A stretch of 64,000 nt of DNA from Cryptomeria japonica (lineage: Eukaryota; Streptophyta; Pinopsida; Cupressales; Cupressaceae): assembly GCF_030272615.1 (NCBI RefSeq), contig NC_081415.1:372849009-372913008 (forward strand), written 5' to 3'. The translations under genes were made by a program, and so were the position numbers. Shown one piece after another: positions 1 to 10,806 of the stretch (position 1 is its first letter; each line of letters begins with the position of its first letter). The notes beneath the pieces are model-generated. The model saw only the letters and a list, made by a program, of their open reading frames with translations. It had not been told where the DNA came from and ran no database searches.

Positions 1-163
1 CTAGAAAAACCCAGATATATTTATGCAGATTTTCTTTACAAAATTTCTTGCGATCCCCCTTTTTATTAGTCCTGGTATCCATTTATAATATCATGGATGC
101 ATATAAGCTTCAAACATTCCTAAGGAAAATTTGTTACAAACCGCAATCTTCTCCAAAAAACAG
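1..163 (-). other. 3' flank of the ORF-C element with a polypurine-like tract
   Basis: On the minus strand this follows the stop of the non-canonical ORF ending at 164. Around 50-66 the minus strand reads AATAAAAAGGGGGATCG, a purine run like the polypurine tract that precedes a 3' LTR. If so, a 3' LTR would begin near the window edge, but no TG start can be confirmed and the partner LTR cannot be aligned over so short a stretch. No gene is seen. Confidence 0.35.
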
Positions 164-2786
164 TTACAAGTCCTTTTCAATATCAACGACCTCTTCAGCT
201 TGTTGTCCTGCTACAACATCTTCTAACTGTTCTAGAACTTTTTCCTTTTGTCCAACATATTTGTCCTTCCATTCTTGGAACACGTCATTATTCGGCCAAG
301 AAAAGCTAACAATCTTCTTCTTCATTCCTTCTAGCCTTTTCCAAGTGACTCTCAACTGCCCAATCTCTATTTCTATGAAACCATAATGCGACTTTACTTT
401 TTCAATCTCCTCAATTGTCTTGACAAATAAGGATGTGTCATCAGTATTGATGATTTCATTTACCCTTTTAGACAAGTTGTGGTCCAACTCTTCCAGCCAT
501 GCTTTCTCCTCTTTTAACTGGGTCGGACCAACAAAACCCCCTGGAAACAACTCATACTTGTGATCAGAATATTCTTTCCTATATAATTGGGCTTTTCTCT
601 TCACACTTGCCCTTTCTTCTGGGAGTATATTCATTTCTTTTATGAATTCACAAGTGGATATAAGACTATCATTTGCCTCTACATCTGCATGCAATGAACA
701 CATAGGCTCTAGCTCCTTTCCCTTAGGCATCCACTTATTCAAAATCGGTTCCAAAGTGGTCTCATCTTCTCTTAATTTAGTCAAAATATTCAGAATCCTC
801 TTCATAGAAATATACATGATAGAGGCCCTAACTGAATCAGCAAATTTCAAAATTGTAGCCTTTACCTTTTTCGCATATTTACTTGCTAACAGGACCTGAG
901 CCTGTTTCAACTTTTCCAACTCATGTTGAATAGTTTTAGCTGGTTGAAAACCAGAAGGCATAGGAGAAGGGGGAAATTATATAATAGGACTTGTAGGTGG
1001 AGGTCTTGCTGGAGAAGATGCTATCATTAGAGTAGAAGACTCACCTTGATGGTGTTGTCCTTCCATCTGACTTTGAAGTCTAGAAATGATGCTATCTCGA
1101 TTAGCTATTCCTTCTTTGGCCTCATTATAAGCCTTCAAGATTGTTTCCAATTTCAATTGGAGATTAGATTTTTCCTTTGTCTCCTTTTCTACCACTGCTA
1201 CACTGAATTTTGCAGTTTCTAAACCTGTGCTAGCAGCTTCTACCACCCCTATATCTTGGACTCTTTTCACAATCATACCTCCTAGGAAACTAGAATCTGA
1301 GGCATCTTTCCTTCTATTTTCATCCTTTTTAATGACCACATGACTAAAGCAGCATTATCTTTGCTGAATGTCACTCCTTCCATAGGCTTGGTTTCCTTTC
1401 CGACCACTTCAAGGACCAACGTATTAGCAATATCCCACTCAAGGAGGATTAAAACACCAGCCTTTGATACCATCTCTCTTCCCTTTTCAGGAGTAATGGC
1501 CTTGAATTCTTCAATAATTTCTTGTTTTACCTCTTCCTCCACCAGAGTTACATCTTTGTGGGGCTTCTCATTCTTCCTTTTTTCACATCTTGCCTTAAAC
1601 AGTTCAATATTTTGTTTCCATACAAATTGCATGAAGGCCCCTGTTGTAACAAAGTTACTATCAACTAATAACTCCTCACTAGCTTGCTTGATAGTTAAGT
1701 CTAGCTCTTTACCTTTGAACTCACCTTCAGTCAAGTTCATCTCAGCACTAGGTGGCTCTTCTGGCATCCCCTCTTGTGTTTCCTCATATGTGTAGGCAAT
1801 CTCCCTGAGACTCCCTAACTATAACAACTATTTGGCCACCACTTGCTCATCTCCTATGTGGATAGGGGATTGAGATGGACTATACAAAGGCTCATTAGTT
1901 TGCACTTCCTTCCCCACTCTTTGCCACTCCTAAGGTGACCCCTTTGCACATTGTAGACTTGTGCAAGTGCCTCAAAGTTGATAGGCTCTAAATAATTGGA
2001 CACTTCACTGAGCTTGAAAACCTTCCTAAACTCATCATCATTAATCTCAATTAAGGCTGCTCCCTTTATATTCCTGATACATTTGGCTATAGGGTCATAA
2101 TTTTGTGCAATCAGGGTCAACAAATCTACATCCATGAAGACACCGAGGACTATAAGATTTCCCACATCCAACTCCCATATACTATTTAATGGGGTAGGGG
2201 AATGTCTCTAACCAAAACCTACCTTGAAAAGTCCTAAACTTGACATCACTATCTGTGGATCCCTTAACCAATTGCCTTTATCATATAGACTATCCCCAAT
2301 TTTCAAATAAGGGTTTTTTTGGTACCAATTCTTTAGCTTTGGCCACAACATTAGTAGACATGGTTAGTTGTTCTAGGAAATCATCACATATGTTCCTATC
2401 TTGGTAATTTACTTTCCCTGTGAAATCCCTTCTTGGTGCAATCCGATTAATACAATTATACCAATTGAGAGTTAAACAAAACTCTAATGAAGCAATTCAC
2501 ACAGTAACACCAATTTTTAGACTGCAATTAGCAAGAAAAAACATAAAAACCTATTACTCGCCTGAAGAAAATTGCTCTGCATCAACTCCTCTGCAACAAA
2601 CTTGTCGAAATGGTGCCAGTACTCAATTGATGTGGACCTTAACTCAGTGACTTGGCATTGAATTGAGGCATTAATCTTGCATGCTTCGAACATCACCTTA
2701 GATTTGAATTCACAAATCAAATTCAAAAATGGGCTCCAATGGATCACAAACCTTCTGAGTATTTCCCTGTTTCGTTGTTTCACCAT
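164..2786 (-). pseudogene. Non-canonical ORF C of a Tat-like Ty3/gypsy element, frameshifted
   Basis: Several minus-strand frames (2786-2517, about 2230-1854, 1767-1282, 1339-977, 961-164) follow one another in order and match, segment by segment, the ORF at 21600-25060. Shared landmarks are GVFMD(V/I)DLL near the N-terminus, then (M/L)QFVWK/LQLVWK, then AGVLIL(L/P)EWDI, then a Lys/Glu-rich coiled coil, and a C-terminal (M/V)SF.WP block. The protein has no protease, RT or integrase motif. Compared with the other copy it lacks a middle part (matching about 23300-24500) and has an extra N-terminal stretch (2517-2786). It is broken by frameshifts and stops and is not translatable as one product. 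Function unknown. Tat elements are known to carry extra ORFs, so I infer an element-encoded accessory protein. Confidence 0.7.
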
Positions 2787-2819
2787 TTCATAGTTTAAAA
2801 CCCCCGCACTTTTCTTTCA

Positions 2820-4035
2820 TGAAGCAACGACGATCGTTGGATCTCAGAAACTTGCACTGCCTTTACTTTCCCTGGTCACTTTGCATTAGTAACAGGCCCC
2901 ACCTTCCTTTCGCTACTTCGCGAAGGATAAACACTGTGCACTTTGACCACACGAAACAACATCGGCCTTCAGATCATTATCCACTTGCTCGATCTTTACT
3001 TCCTATAGCGACCACCAGTCTTCTTAACTAACCATGCACAACCATGATGGCTAACAGTTTTCACCACTTCATGAAGGCTAAACTGCAGGCATCTTCGGGT
3101 TGCAAAACAACAACAACTATTGGATCCACCTCGAGATGTACACCATTTAATGCGCTCAGACCTTTAAAGTGGGCCCTCAAATCGGAGACCAATTTCTTTG
3201 TTTCATCACCAGTGAATGAATGTCATGTGTCAATCGGCTATTCACTCAGATAACTCCATTGGGATCCATTCTAAGGCCGCCACATGTTTCAATTTACCCT
3301 TCTTTAACACAACCACTGGCTAAATCATAGCGGGCCCTCAACTATCCTTTGGAGCCACGCGCATCTAACAAGTCACCATTTCTCTCCATGGAGCAACCCA
3401 TCTATCCTGATATGTCATCCATCGTGTGACTACCACATCATTTCTCTATTTCATGAACAGTAACTTCCATTTGATTTGGGGCTGTGAATCCACACGAGCC
3501 GTCCGATCAACTCCTACTTAATCGATCTTTAAAACTTCGACCTGCTTGTCCTTTGGGCCCACCGACCTTTTCTCTACTTCGAAGACTTTAAATCTCAAGC
3601 AAATCTTCTTCGCAAAGTAATGACAACCATAGGATCTTAGAAACCTACTCGTCTATTACCCTTGTCGTGACTACCTTGCCTGGGCCCTCCACCTTTTCAC
3701 TACTTCGTGAAAGGTAACACATAGACACTTTTTGGCTACGAATCAATGCCAACTATTGATCTTTTCTGAATTGATCGTCCTTTAACCAAAGGAACCGCTT
3801 TCCTCTAGGACCTACCAACTCTTTCGCTATTTTGTAGAGGGTAAGTCACAAGCATCTTGGGCTAGCAAAGCAATGCAAGCCATTGGATCCAATACAGGAT
3901 GCATTCTTTTAACCTGACTAACAATCCTCTAGCTGGGCCCACATACCCTTTTTGTTGCTTCACATATGGTAAACCATGGGCATCTTCTCCTAGTGAACCA
4001 ACACACACTGCAGGATGAACCTTGACTTGCATGAT
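2820..4035. repeat. Degenerate tandem array, period about 128 bp
   Basis: A motif like CTACTTCGTGAAGG recurs near 2919, 3062, 3442, 3571, 3697, 3825 and 3953. The last four steps are 126-129 bp and the 3062-3442 gap is about three periods. Each unit also carries a GGGCCC(A/T)CC block (for example near 3557, 3680, 3808 and 3935) and an ACCATTGGATC-like block. Units are strongly diverged, and short open frames here are probably chance. The array lies between the RT remnant and ORF C, the position where Tat/Ogre elements are known to carry tandem repeats in the 3' untranslated region. Confidence 0.7.
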
Positions 4036-4399
4036 CATTAAGAAACCTGACAAAGATTAAAATAATACATAGGAAAAGGCGTAAAAATTGAAAATATTTA
4101 AAGGACTGCCTAGGGAAAACCTAAAGGTGGGGACACTTTCATGACGGAGCGACCCTTCCACTTAAGTGGAAAAAGTAACGCGGAAAAAGAACACAAGGGT
4201 TTTCAAACATAGGAAGGGTTAAAAATTTTCAAAAACCTTAAAACCTCTTTGACCCAAGAAACACAGAGGCAACAAGGCCATGCCAAACACATTTTTGTAG
4301 ATTATTAGCTGACTATGGGACAAGAATACCCAATTTTCTAAACAGTGATAACACCGTAATCAGGTGTCTTCGAAATATGTGCATTCTTAATAGCCTACC
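4036..4399. other. Non-coding stretch between tandem array and RT remnant
   Basis: No domain is recognised. A perfect 16-bp palindrome, TTCCACTTAAGTGGAA, lies at 4156-4171. The RT frame decays by about 4390, so any RNase H and integrase once present have been deleted or diverged beyond recognition. Confidence 0.5.
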
Positions 4400-5570
4400 T
4401 CTAGAATGCCTTGATTGGCTCCTCGTCCCATTCTATCTTTGCACCTTTCTTCAACATCTTGGATATAGGTCAACTAATTTCAGTGAAATCAGTGACAAAC
4501 CTTCTTAAAAAATTAATCTGCCAAAGAAAGATTGGATACCTTTCACTATTTTGTGCTGAGGGACATTGTCAATTGCTACTACCCTCTCTCGGTCAATTCT
4601 TACACCATCTTTTGAAATGATGTGACCCAACAACTTACCTTCAGTTACCCCAAAAGCACACTTTTTTGGGTTTAAAGATATCCCATATTCAACAACTCTA
4701 TCAATTTTTTTTTCAAGGTGACCATAGTGATCACTTTCCTTCTTGGAGTAAGTTGTTAAGTCATCCTGATATACCACTAAGAACACATTTATAATATCAG
4801 AAAGTGTGATATCCATGGCTCTTTGAAATGTCGCTCTTGCATTTGTTAAACCAAAAGGCATTCTTATATAAACATAGGCACCCCAAGGTGTAGTGAATGT
4901 TGTTTTGTACTGTTCTGATTCTTTAACCATTACTTGGTTGTAACCTAAAAATCCATCCATCATAGACAAGAGCTCACACCCTATTACCCTTTATAGCATT
5001 GCTTCCATATTGGGAAATGGATAATTGTCTTTTAATGAGGATACATTCAAATTTCTGAAATCAACACACAATCTGATATCTCCATTTTTTTCCTTACAGG
5101 TACCAAGTTAGACACCCATGATGAATGTCTGATAGGTTTTGTAATCCCAACATCTCTTAACTTGACTAGATCCTCTTTCATTTTAGGTGCCAATGTTGGA
5201 TTAATAGGCCTCTTATTTTGTCTAAAAGGCTTAGCATTCTCTTTCAAAGGAATCTCATATTGAAATAAATCTTCCCTGTTAGCCTTTAGGTCATCATATG
5301 ACCAAGCAAAAACATGCTTATATTTTTTCAACAAATCAATCAGCATTTTTCTAATGCTAGATGACATTTTGTTTCTAATATATACCTTTCTTGGAGCTCC
5401 TTTTGTCCCAAAGTTAACCTCTTCTAAATCCTCAACGTGTGGGGTAGTAGTAACAACCTTAGCCTTGTCTCGACTATCAAATACCCTCTCTAAGACAACT
5501 AGACCTTTGAGAATCTTGTTTGTCTTTAGTTGAATCACTTCCTTCCCAAAGATTGTTTCTTTATCATCCT
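4400..5570 (-). pseudogene. Element A reverse transcriptase remnant
   Basis: This is the RT of a Ty3/gypsy element, which would copy element RNA to DNA in virus-like particles. Going down the minus strand: a pre-RT linker with HVFAWSYDDL, the RT entry segment (KPFRQNKRPINP), a block resembling LCVDFRNLN in a shifted frame near 5050-5090, MMDGFLGYNQV, TPWGAYVYIRMPFGLTNA, the catalytic box as YQDD (4760-4771; YVDD or YIDD is usual), LNPKKCAFGV and LLGHIISKDG, then thumb/connection (FLRRFVTDF) to about 4400. It is split by a frameshift near 5000 and another near 4505. No integrase follows. It lies downstream of an RNase H-like domain, which is an unusual order. Confidence 0.85.
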
Positions 5571-5869
5571 CTATCTGTACAAAGGCACTAAAATCAATCT
5601 CCTAATTTTCAAATTCATCTAAACAATGTAGAAACCTTAAAATATCATCATCATCATTAAAAACCTGCCAGCTTTCAATGTTGTCAGGGACTGAAGGCCT
5701 CGTTTGAATCTCAATCTTTGAGATTCCAGCAAAAGTAATGTCCTCTGGCCTTAGAGCTATATTTGCCAGGAGATCTTCCATTCTATTATGTCTCCTTTCT
5801 TTCCATTCAATACCAAATGCATAAAATTATCAATTTGATCCCAAACAACATTTCTATACTACTTCAACC

Positions 5870-6275
5870 TTTATTTTTTGATGCATATTTACATTTGATT
5901 TGGGATATGACTAACTCAGAATCTCTAACAACCTTGAGATTATTTATCCCATGTTTTTTAGATAGTAAAATAAAATTTAAAATTTTCTCCATGGGGTGAT
6001 ATGAATAACACACCTGCACCCAAGCCCTCCTTAGAACTAGCTCCATCAAAATACATAGTCCACAAATTATCATCTCCTAATGATTTTTCTACTTCTTCAT
6101 CCAATAATGCAGGTTGTTTCTTTTTCCTCTGTGGAGAATCTTCAACCCTGAATGCATTTATTATTGTGTCTACAAAACAAGTCATGTATTCATCGGATTT
6201 TGTTGCATGCACCATCATATATGGTACCATGGATTCTCTTTTAGCCTTTACATTTTTACCATCAATGCAAAAGGT
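5870..6275 (-). pseudogene. RNase H-like domain located upstream of RT (element A)
   Basis: Minus-strand translation gives WTMYFDGASSKEGLGAGVLF and then SPHGENFKF, the start of an archaeal-type RNase H with the first catalytic Asp in YFDGA. In another frame LKVVRDSELVISQIK follows, which contains a later catalytic Asp. The segment between them, which normally carries the catalytic Glu (YEAL in G near 30205), is missing, consistent with a short deletion and frameshift near 5950-5990. It lies directly after protease and before the pre-RT linker, unlike G, where the second RNase H follows RT. Confidence 0.75.
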
Positions 6276-6640
6276 ATCATGACAGGTCAATTTGCAAACT
6301 TCCACCCATAGAGGCACTCCACTTTCTTGACAATAACATCCCATAATGTGGTGGGATGTCTACAACTAGGACACTCATGGTTAATTCCTTCTCAGGGAAA
6401 GCAACAAGTTTACAAGGTAGTGCCTTTATAATACCTATCACATGCACTTCTCTTGAATCCATAACACAACATCTTCCCTAAGGAGCATCTACTTTTAAAC
6501 CCATGGACTGCATTATCTTACTGGCATGACATTATTTGAAGCCCCAAAATCAATCATAGAATTCTTCAAAACTCCTCCATTTATAATGACACTCAGAAAG
6601 AAAGGGTCTACATTGTCATAGCTCTCACCTACTATATCTT
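6276..6640 (-). pseudogene. Element A aspartic protease remnant
   Basis: The minus strand encodes a retropepsin-like fold. A segment with IDFGASNNVMP (6522-6555) matches the D(S/T)GA active site, with Phe in place of Ser/Thr. Downstream come VLVVDIPPHYGMLLSRKW and SLQIDLS, the C-terminal flap and core typical of gypsy proteases. Stops interrupt the middle, and a +1 shift near 6280 separates it from the RNase H-like domain. It would have cut the Gag-Pol precursor. Confidence 0.75.
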
Positions 6641-6699
6641 CAAGATAAATTTGGGGAATCTAAGAAACCATTCACTCTAACTCTTTATCCTTTGTCTCA

Positions 6700-7640
6700 T
6701 TTTTAATCATTCATTCCTTTACATTATGAGACACATTCTCATTTTCAATTTCATCAGAATGAGAAACACCCTTGACCCAAGCCATGGCTTTCTCCCTATG
6801 CTCTTTAATTCTTAACATTTCTTGTAAAGGAACTTTAATTGTAATCTGAGAAAGCAACTGAAGCATATCCACAGGTGTGTAATTTGGTAATTCAAGTGAC
6901 ATACCTGATTGTTCTTCATATTTCTTTAGTTTGTTGCCTTCAATATTTTATATTTTCTTCAAGTCTTCTTGAATAAGCGAAGCAGATTTTTCAACCATAT
7001 TTGCCTTCATCTTAGGTGAAGAAGTTTTTTCAATAGGTTTCACAACCTCTGCTTTCTTAGCCCACTCCTTTCTCTTGACCTCATTAATTTTGATTGCATC
7101 CTTTCTTGATTTATCCTCCTTGACCTCTTTGCCTTTATTTTTTAAGTCTTTGACAAATAAACCAGAAGGCTTGCTCTGGTCTTCACCCACAATCCTATTT
7201 CTCAATTGATAATTGGTTTTTACCTGAGCTATCATAGCAGCTATTATTCTAGCAATTTCTTCATCTGAGGGTCTTCTCAAGGACACGTAACTCTCACCTT
7301 GTTCAACATTACACATTTGATCATCAACAGATAACTCTTCGTCAGAAAAAACTTGCTAATGATATATTTCATTTATTTGCCTTTGATGATCTATATCAAA
7401 GCCTCAAGTTTCAATGTCAGAAGAATATTCTTCTTCTCCAAGATAAGAAGTAATCATAAGACAATCAACATTGTCACCTTCAAAAGTTTCTTCCTCTTCT
7501 TCATGTGTCTCATCCTTGGTAGAGATAAATTGTGCTACAACACAATCTTTAGGTGAATGGGGTGATTGATAAGAAACACACCAAGGTGTGTCTTCCACCA
7601 TATTCACTGCATATTTCTGCAATGGGTCAGGAGTTTTCTA
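6700..7640 (-). pseudogene. Element A Gag C-terminus and Gag-protease linker
   Basis: Starting at about 7622 on the minus strand, one frame holds CVSYQSPHSPKDC, a zinc-binding Cys/His cluster of the type found after the capsid of plant gypsy Gag, followed by a Glu-rich stretch. The next frames (7316-6948 and 6902-6711) are Lys/Glu-rich and hydrophilic, ending with PNYTPVDMLQLLSQITIKVP, a segment often seen just before protease in this lineage. Several stops and frameshifts are present. Assigned by position between capsid and protease. Confidence 0.6.
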
Positions 7641-7748
7641 TTCCTTTTTGTCCTTTTGCTGCTGAAAAGGTTTTCCATCCTTCCAATTTGTATTGTTAGG
7701 ATAATCTTGCAATCTTGGTGGTCTATTAAATTTATTAAATTGCGGCTT

Positions 7749-8305
7749 TTATGGTACAAAACCCTTGTCATTTTTTGCCATGGCTAATTTAAAATCCTTC
7801 AAGGTATTAAGCACCTTATCACAACTTTCTTCCTCTTTAGGTTTTGTCCCTAAAGACTTTTCAACTTTGTATTTGGCACTCTTAGAAAATCTAGGATCCT
7901 CTCTCCTTCCAAGCTTACCTGAAGCTCTTCTATTTGCCTCAACATTTATAGCTATCCTAAATGCATCTCTTAGAGTTTGAGGATCTTTATCTCTAAGGAT
8001 ATATGTCATTTTTGCATCAAATGCATTCATATATGTGGTCAGACAAACATTATCATCCAACCTTAAAACCCGAAACAACTTATGCATAGCTTTCTGAAAT
8101 TTGATATTAAAATCAGACACATCCCCATTCAATGACATCTTAATGTTACTGAACTTATTTAACACGAAGCTGGGGTTTTTTTTATCACCATACTAATCTT
8201 TAAAAAATCTCTCAAATTCTTCCTAGGAACTAATACTTGTAGTTAGAAATCCTCTATACCAATACCTTGCATCCTTTGTCAGAGATTGCACAAATAATTT
8301 CATAA
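7749..8305 (-). pseudogene. Element A Gag capsid, C-terminal half (split by element H)
   Basis: The minus-strand frame contains FNIKFQKAMHKLF and a downstream MNAFDAKMTYILRDK block, typical of the Retrotrans_gag capsid of Ty3/gypsy elements. Upstream toward 8305 the translation shows LFVQSLTKDARYWYRG, the conserved L..L...A..W, interrupted by stops. At 8305 it stops at the left edge of element H. The frame continues without loss on the far side of H at 18543 once one copy of the CATAA duplication is discounted, so this is one gag split by an insertion. Confidence 0.85.
8301..8305. repeat. Target-site duplication of element H, left copy (CATAA)
   Basis: CATAA directly precedes the TGTTGG start of the H LTR. 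The same five bases directly follow the terminal CCAACA at 18538-18542. Five bp is the normal size for plant LTR retrotransposons. Confidence 0.9.
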
Positions 8306-8518
8306 TGTTGGCATTATACACTTAGATGAGAATGGTAGACATTGTCATTGATGGAAACAAAGTGGCAACAAGGTTCAACAAGGTTTCACAGGTTCAACTG
8401 ACAATAGACTTCACCTACTGGCACTGATAGATACAACAAGGTTTATTCACACTGGCATCCAGTTTACACTGGCAACAGATCATACCAGTATCCAAAGCCC
8501 TCTTGGCAATAATATTAT
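8306..8518 (+). repeat. Element H 5' LTR, truncated
   Basis: This matches 17655 to about 17860 of the 3' LTR from the terminal TGTTGGCATT through CTTGGCAATAATATT, with roughly 10% mismatches and one short indel by eye. After about 8518 similarity stops and coding sequence begins, so about three quarters of the LTR and the primer site are deleted. Confidence 0.85.
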
Positions 8519-8559
8519 AATGGATAAGGAAATTGCCGAGGAAAAGAAATCATAATATA

Positions 8560-9342
8560 TCATAGTTGACACTCAACAAAATATTGAGATATTGGTAGAA
8601 AAAGAATAAGAACAAATAGAATCTGAACCGATAGAGAATAAGAATGAGAGTAAGGATGAGAATAAGGAAGTGGTTAAGGTGGTTGAACAAGTATCTGGAG
8701 AAAGAACCTAGCACTTCTCCCAGTACTTCTACTGTGGACTTCAGAAAGACAACTATCACCGAAGTACTTTTGGATTCTATAAAGAAGATAACTGAGTGCA
8801 ATGCCTTAGCATTTAAGGCTATTGATGACTCTCTACCGATTTTGCAAATGATTGCACGAGCGTGCAAGATAGATCACATTGTTGGCTCAATAGGTAAATT
8901 GGACACATTGTCCAAATTAATTTCTTCTAACATTCAGTCTTTAGATAAAATAAATGAGGAAACTATTCATGAAAGAGTAAATAAAGAAAATGAAGAATTC
9001 CTTGATAAAACAATAAAGGATTGTAATCAACAGATTGATTCATTGCTACCAACATTGAATTCCACTATTTTGGAATATAAGGAATTGTACAGGGAAGCTT
9101 GTAAACCTCATCATTTAACCGAAGATATTGATGAACAAATTCAGAAAAATCAGAAGGAGATTGATGATATTGTAGATAACATAATTGGTTCTTCAGAACT
9201 AACATTAGACTTAGATCGGGAAAAGGCTATTCATGAAGAGAAAATTGAAAATTTGGAAAAAGAGAAAGCAAGGTTGAAGATGAAAACGCATGAGTTGAAG
9301 AATAAGCTTGGTCCAAGATTGGACAATCTACTAACACACTAG
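8560..9342 (+). pseudogene. Element H second-ORF remnant: C-terminal coiled-coil part
   Basis: An open frame runs 8644-9342, and a second frame with Glu/Lys-rich residues (ENKNESKDENKEVV) precedes it from about 8560, joined by a frameshift near 8690. The product is hydrophilic and strongly helical. It starts with a Ser/Thr-Pro segment (PSTSPSTSTVDF), then LLDSIKKITE, then long heptad-like stretches ending EKIENLEKEKARLKMKTHELKNK. By position just before the GTCAAAGGGGGAG tail it corresponds to the C-terminal part of the second ORF of I (15324-16064) and D (60440-61236). Function unknown; self-association is likely from the coiled coil. Confidence 0.6.
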
Positions 9343-9604
9343 AATGAACTATCCAAGGCAACAATTCAAGGAGACGGATCACTACAACAACAAATTCACT
9401 ATCTTACCAAGATGATCAGGCAAACTGAAGCAATAATTACCGACAGTATAAAATTCCTCCAGGGTCTTAACTTAGTTTTGGTGGATAATTTTCATATTGT
9501 ACATAATAGACTATAGGTGTCTTGGTAATTTTTGAATTTTGTTTTAGACTTTTGGCATCCTTTGTCATTGATGTCAAAGGGGGAGTGGTATAGTGAGAAA
9601 AATA
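9343..9604 (+). other. Element H 3' tail before the element I insertion
   Basis: A further degraded coding stretch (LTKMIRQTEAIITDSIKFL) runs to about 9520. Then comes ATTGATGTCAAAGGGGGAG (9567-9585), a tail conserved in D (61310-61328) and in variant form in I. No other feature is seen. Confidence 0.6.
9600..9604. repeat. Target-site duplication of element I, left copy (AAATA)
   Basis: AAATA lies immediately before TGTTAC at 9605 and again immediately after TAACA at 17537-17541. Confidence 0.85.
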
Positions 9605-10744
9605 TGTTACTACTTATCAAGTTGCCATTAGTTTTTATATCCAAAGTCATACTATATACTCTAGTCGGTTAACACTACTGAATCATGTAGTCAGTATACA
9701 CAGAGAAGTTGGTATGCACAGTCTGGTCAGTTACAGAAGAAAGCAGTCACAGAATGTAGTATACACCGAGCTGTCTACCGAGTATCTTTTTATGTCTACC
9801 GAGCAGCAAAGATGACACACCGAGTTGATATGCACCGAGTGAAACGTGTTACCAGATTCATTGAACCTAGACATGCATATGAAAACATGTTACAAGATCA
9901 AGGCACATCTAACCATTATCACATTGGAAATTGTACTAGAAGATTGTGTATGATTCCGAGGTCAACTAACCAATGAAATATTTTACATGGTTATAAATCG
10001 TGTTTGTAAGATTGAAGCAATGAATTGGATCACCGTCTTATGAGATCTATTTATAAAGCATGAGTTAAGGGTGTATGTATGAGAAAAAGAAGACTATTAC
10101 AGAGACATAGAGGTCACCGAGAAGGTTTTCAGAGAACAGTCGAAGAACAAAGTAAACAGAAGGGTTTACCGAGTTACTATATGGGTTACCAAGGTATGCT
10201 ATAAGCAAGGTAATCTATTCTGAGCACATAGAATCTGCTAAACATTTCAGATGTAAAGTTGTGGATATTTGTAATGATTTTATTGTAATATTGTGAAGTT
10301 GAAAGAGAAACCTTTAACAGGGTAAAAGACTCTAATCAAGTCTATAAATTGTAAAGCATCTAACCAGGTGCAACATTTAGATTAAGTGTTGTAAAATCCT
10401 TTAGCAAGGTAGATCAAACAGATCTTGTTACTCCTAACAGGGTAAGATATCATAAATAGCTAATATGTAGCTCTAACTAAGCACTCTTTATTATTGCAGT
10501 AGTGAAGTTGTGGGTGCCATCCCCATCGCAGTTTTTCTCTCTAACCAAGAGTTTCTGTGTAACCAAAATATATTTGTTATGGAGTGAATCATGTATGATT
10601 GTTATCTATTTGTTTTAGCTTTATTTTATGTTATTGCACTATTTGATTTATGCATAACAGTAAATTTATTATTCGAGAAAAGTTTTGGAGTACTAATTCA
10701 CCCCTCCCCTCTCAGTACATTAGCTTTCCATATTGGTCCTAACA
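9605..10744 (+). repeat. Element I 5' LTR
   Basis: It begins TGTTACTACTTATC and ends CCTAACA. It is rich in (T/C)ACCGAG words (several between 9760 and 9850), many decayed to CTGAG or CAAG in the 3' copy. The end contains GTGGGTGCCATCCCCATCGC (10511-10530) and a C-rich hairpin (10690-10718). It carries about 14 more bp than the 3' copy because of small indels. Confidence 0.92.
10690..10718 (+). promoter_or_regulatory. U5 hairpin with C-rich loop, element I 5' LTR
   Basis: Arms GTACT (10690-10694) and AGTAC (10714-10718) flank a loop with CACCCCTCCCCTCTC. The same layout occurs in H and D with different arm sequences that still pair. It lies about 30 bp before the primer site, so it would be in the 5' leader RNA. 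Confidence 0.5.
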
Positions 10745-10746
10745 AT

Positions 10747-10758
10747 TGGTATGAGAGC
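10747..10758 (+). other. Primer binding site, initiator Met tRNA type (element I)
   Basis: TGGTATGAGAGC starts two bases after the LTR end. It differs at one base from TGGTATCAGAGC, the standard initiator Met tRNA primer site of plant copia elements, which is intact in D. Confidence 0.85.
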
Positions 10759-10806
10759 TTCTATCTTGGAAAAGGGTTTAACTGCCTAAAGAGAAAGATC
10801 TTATCA

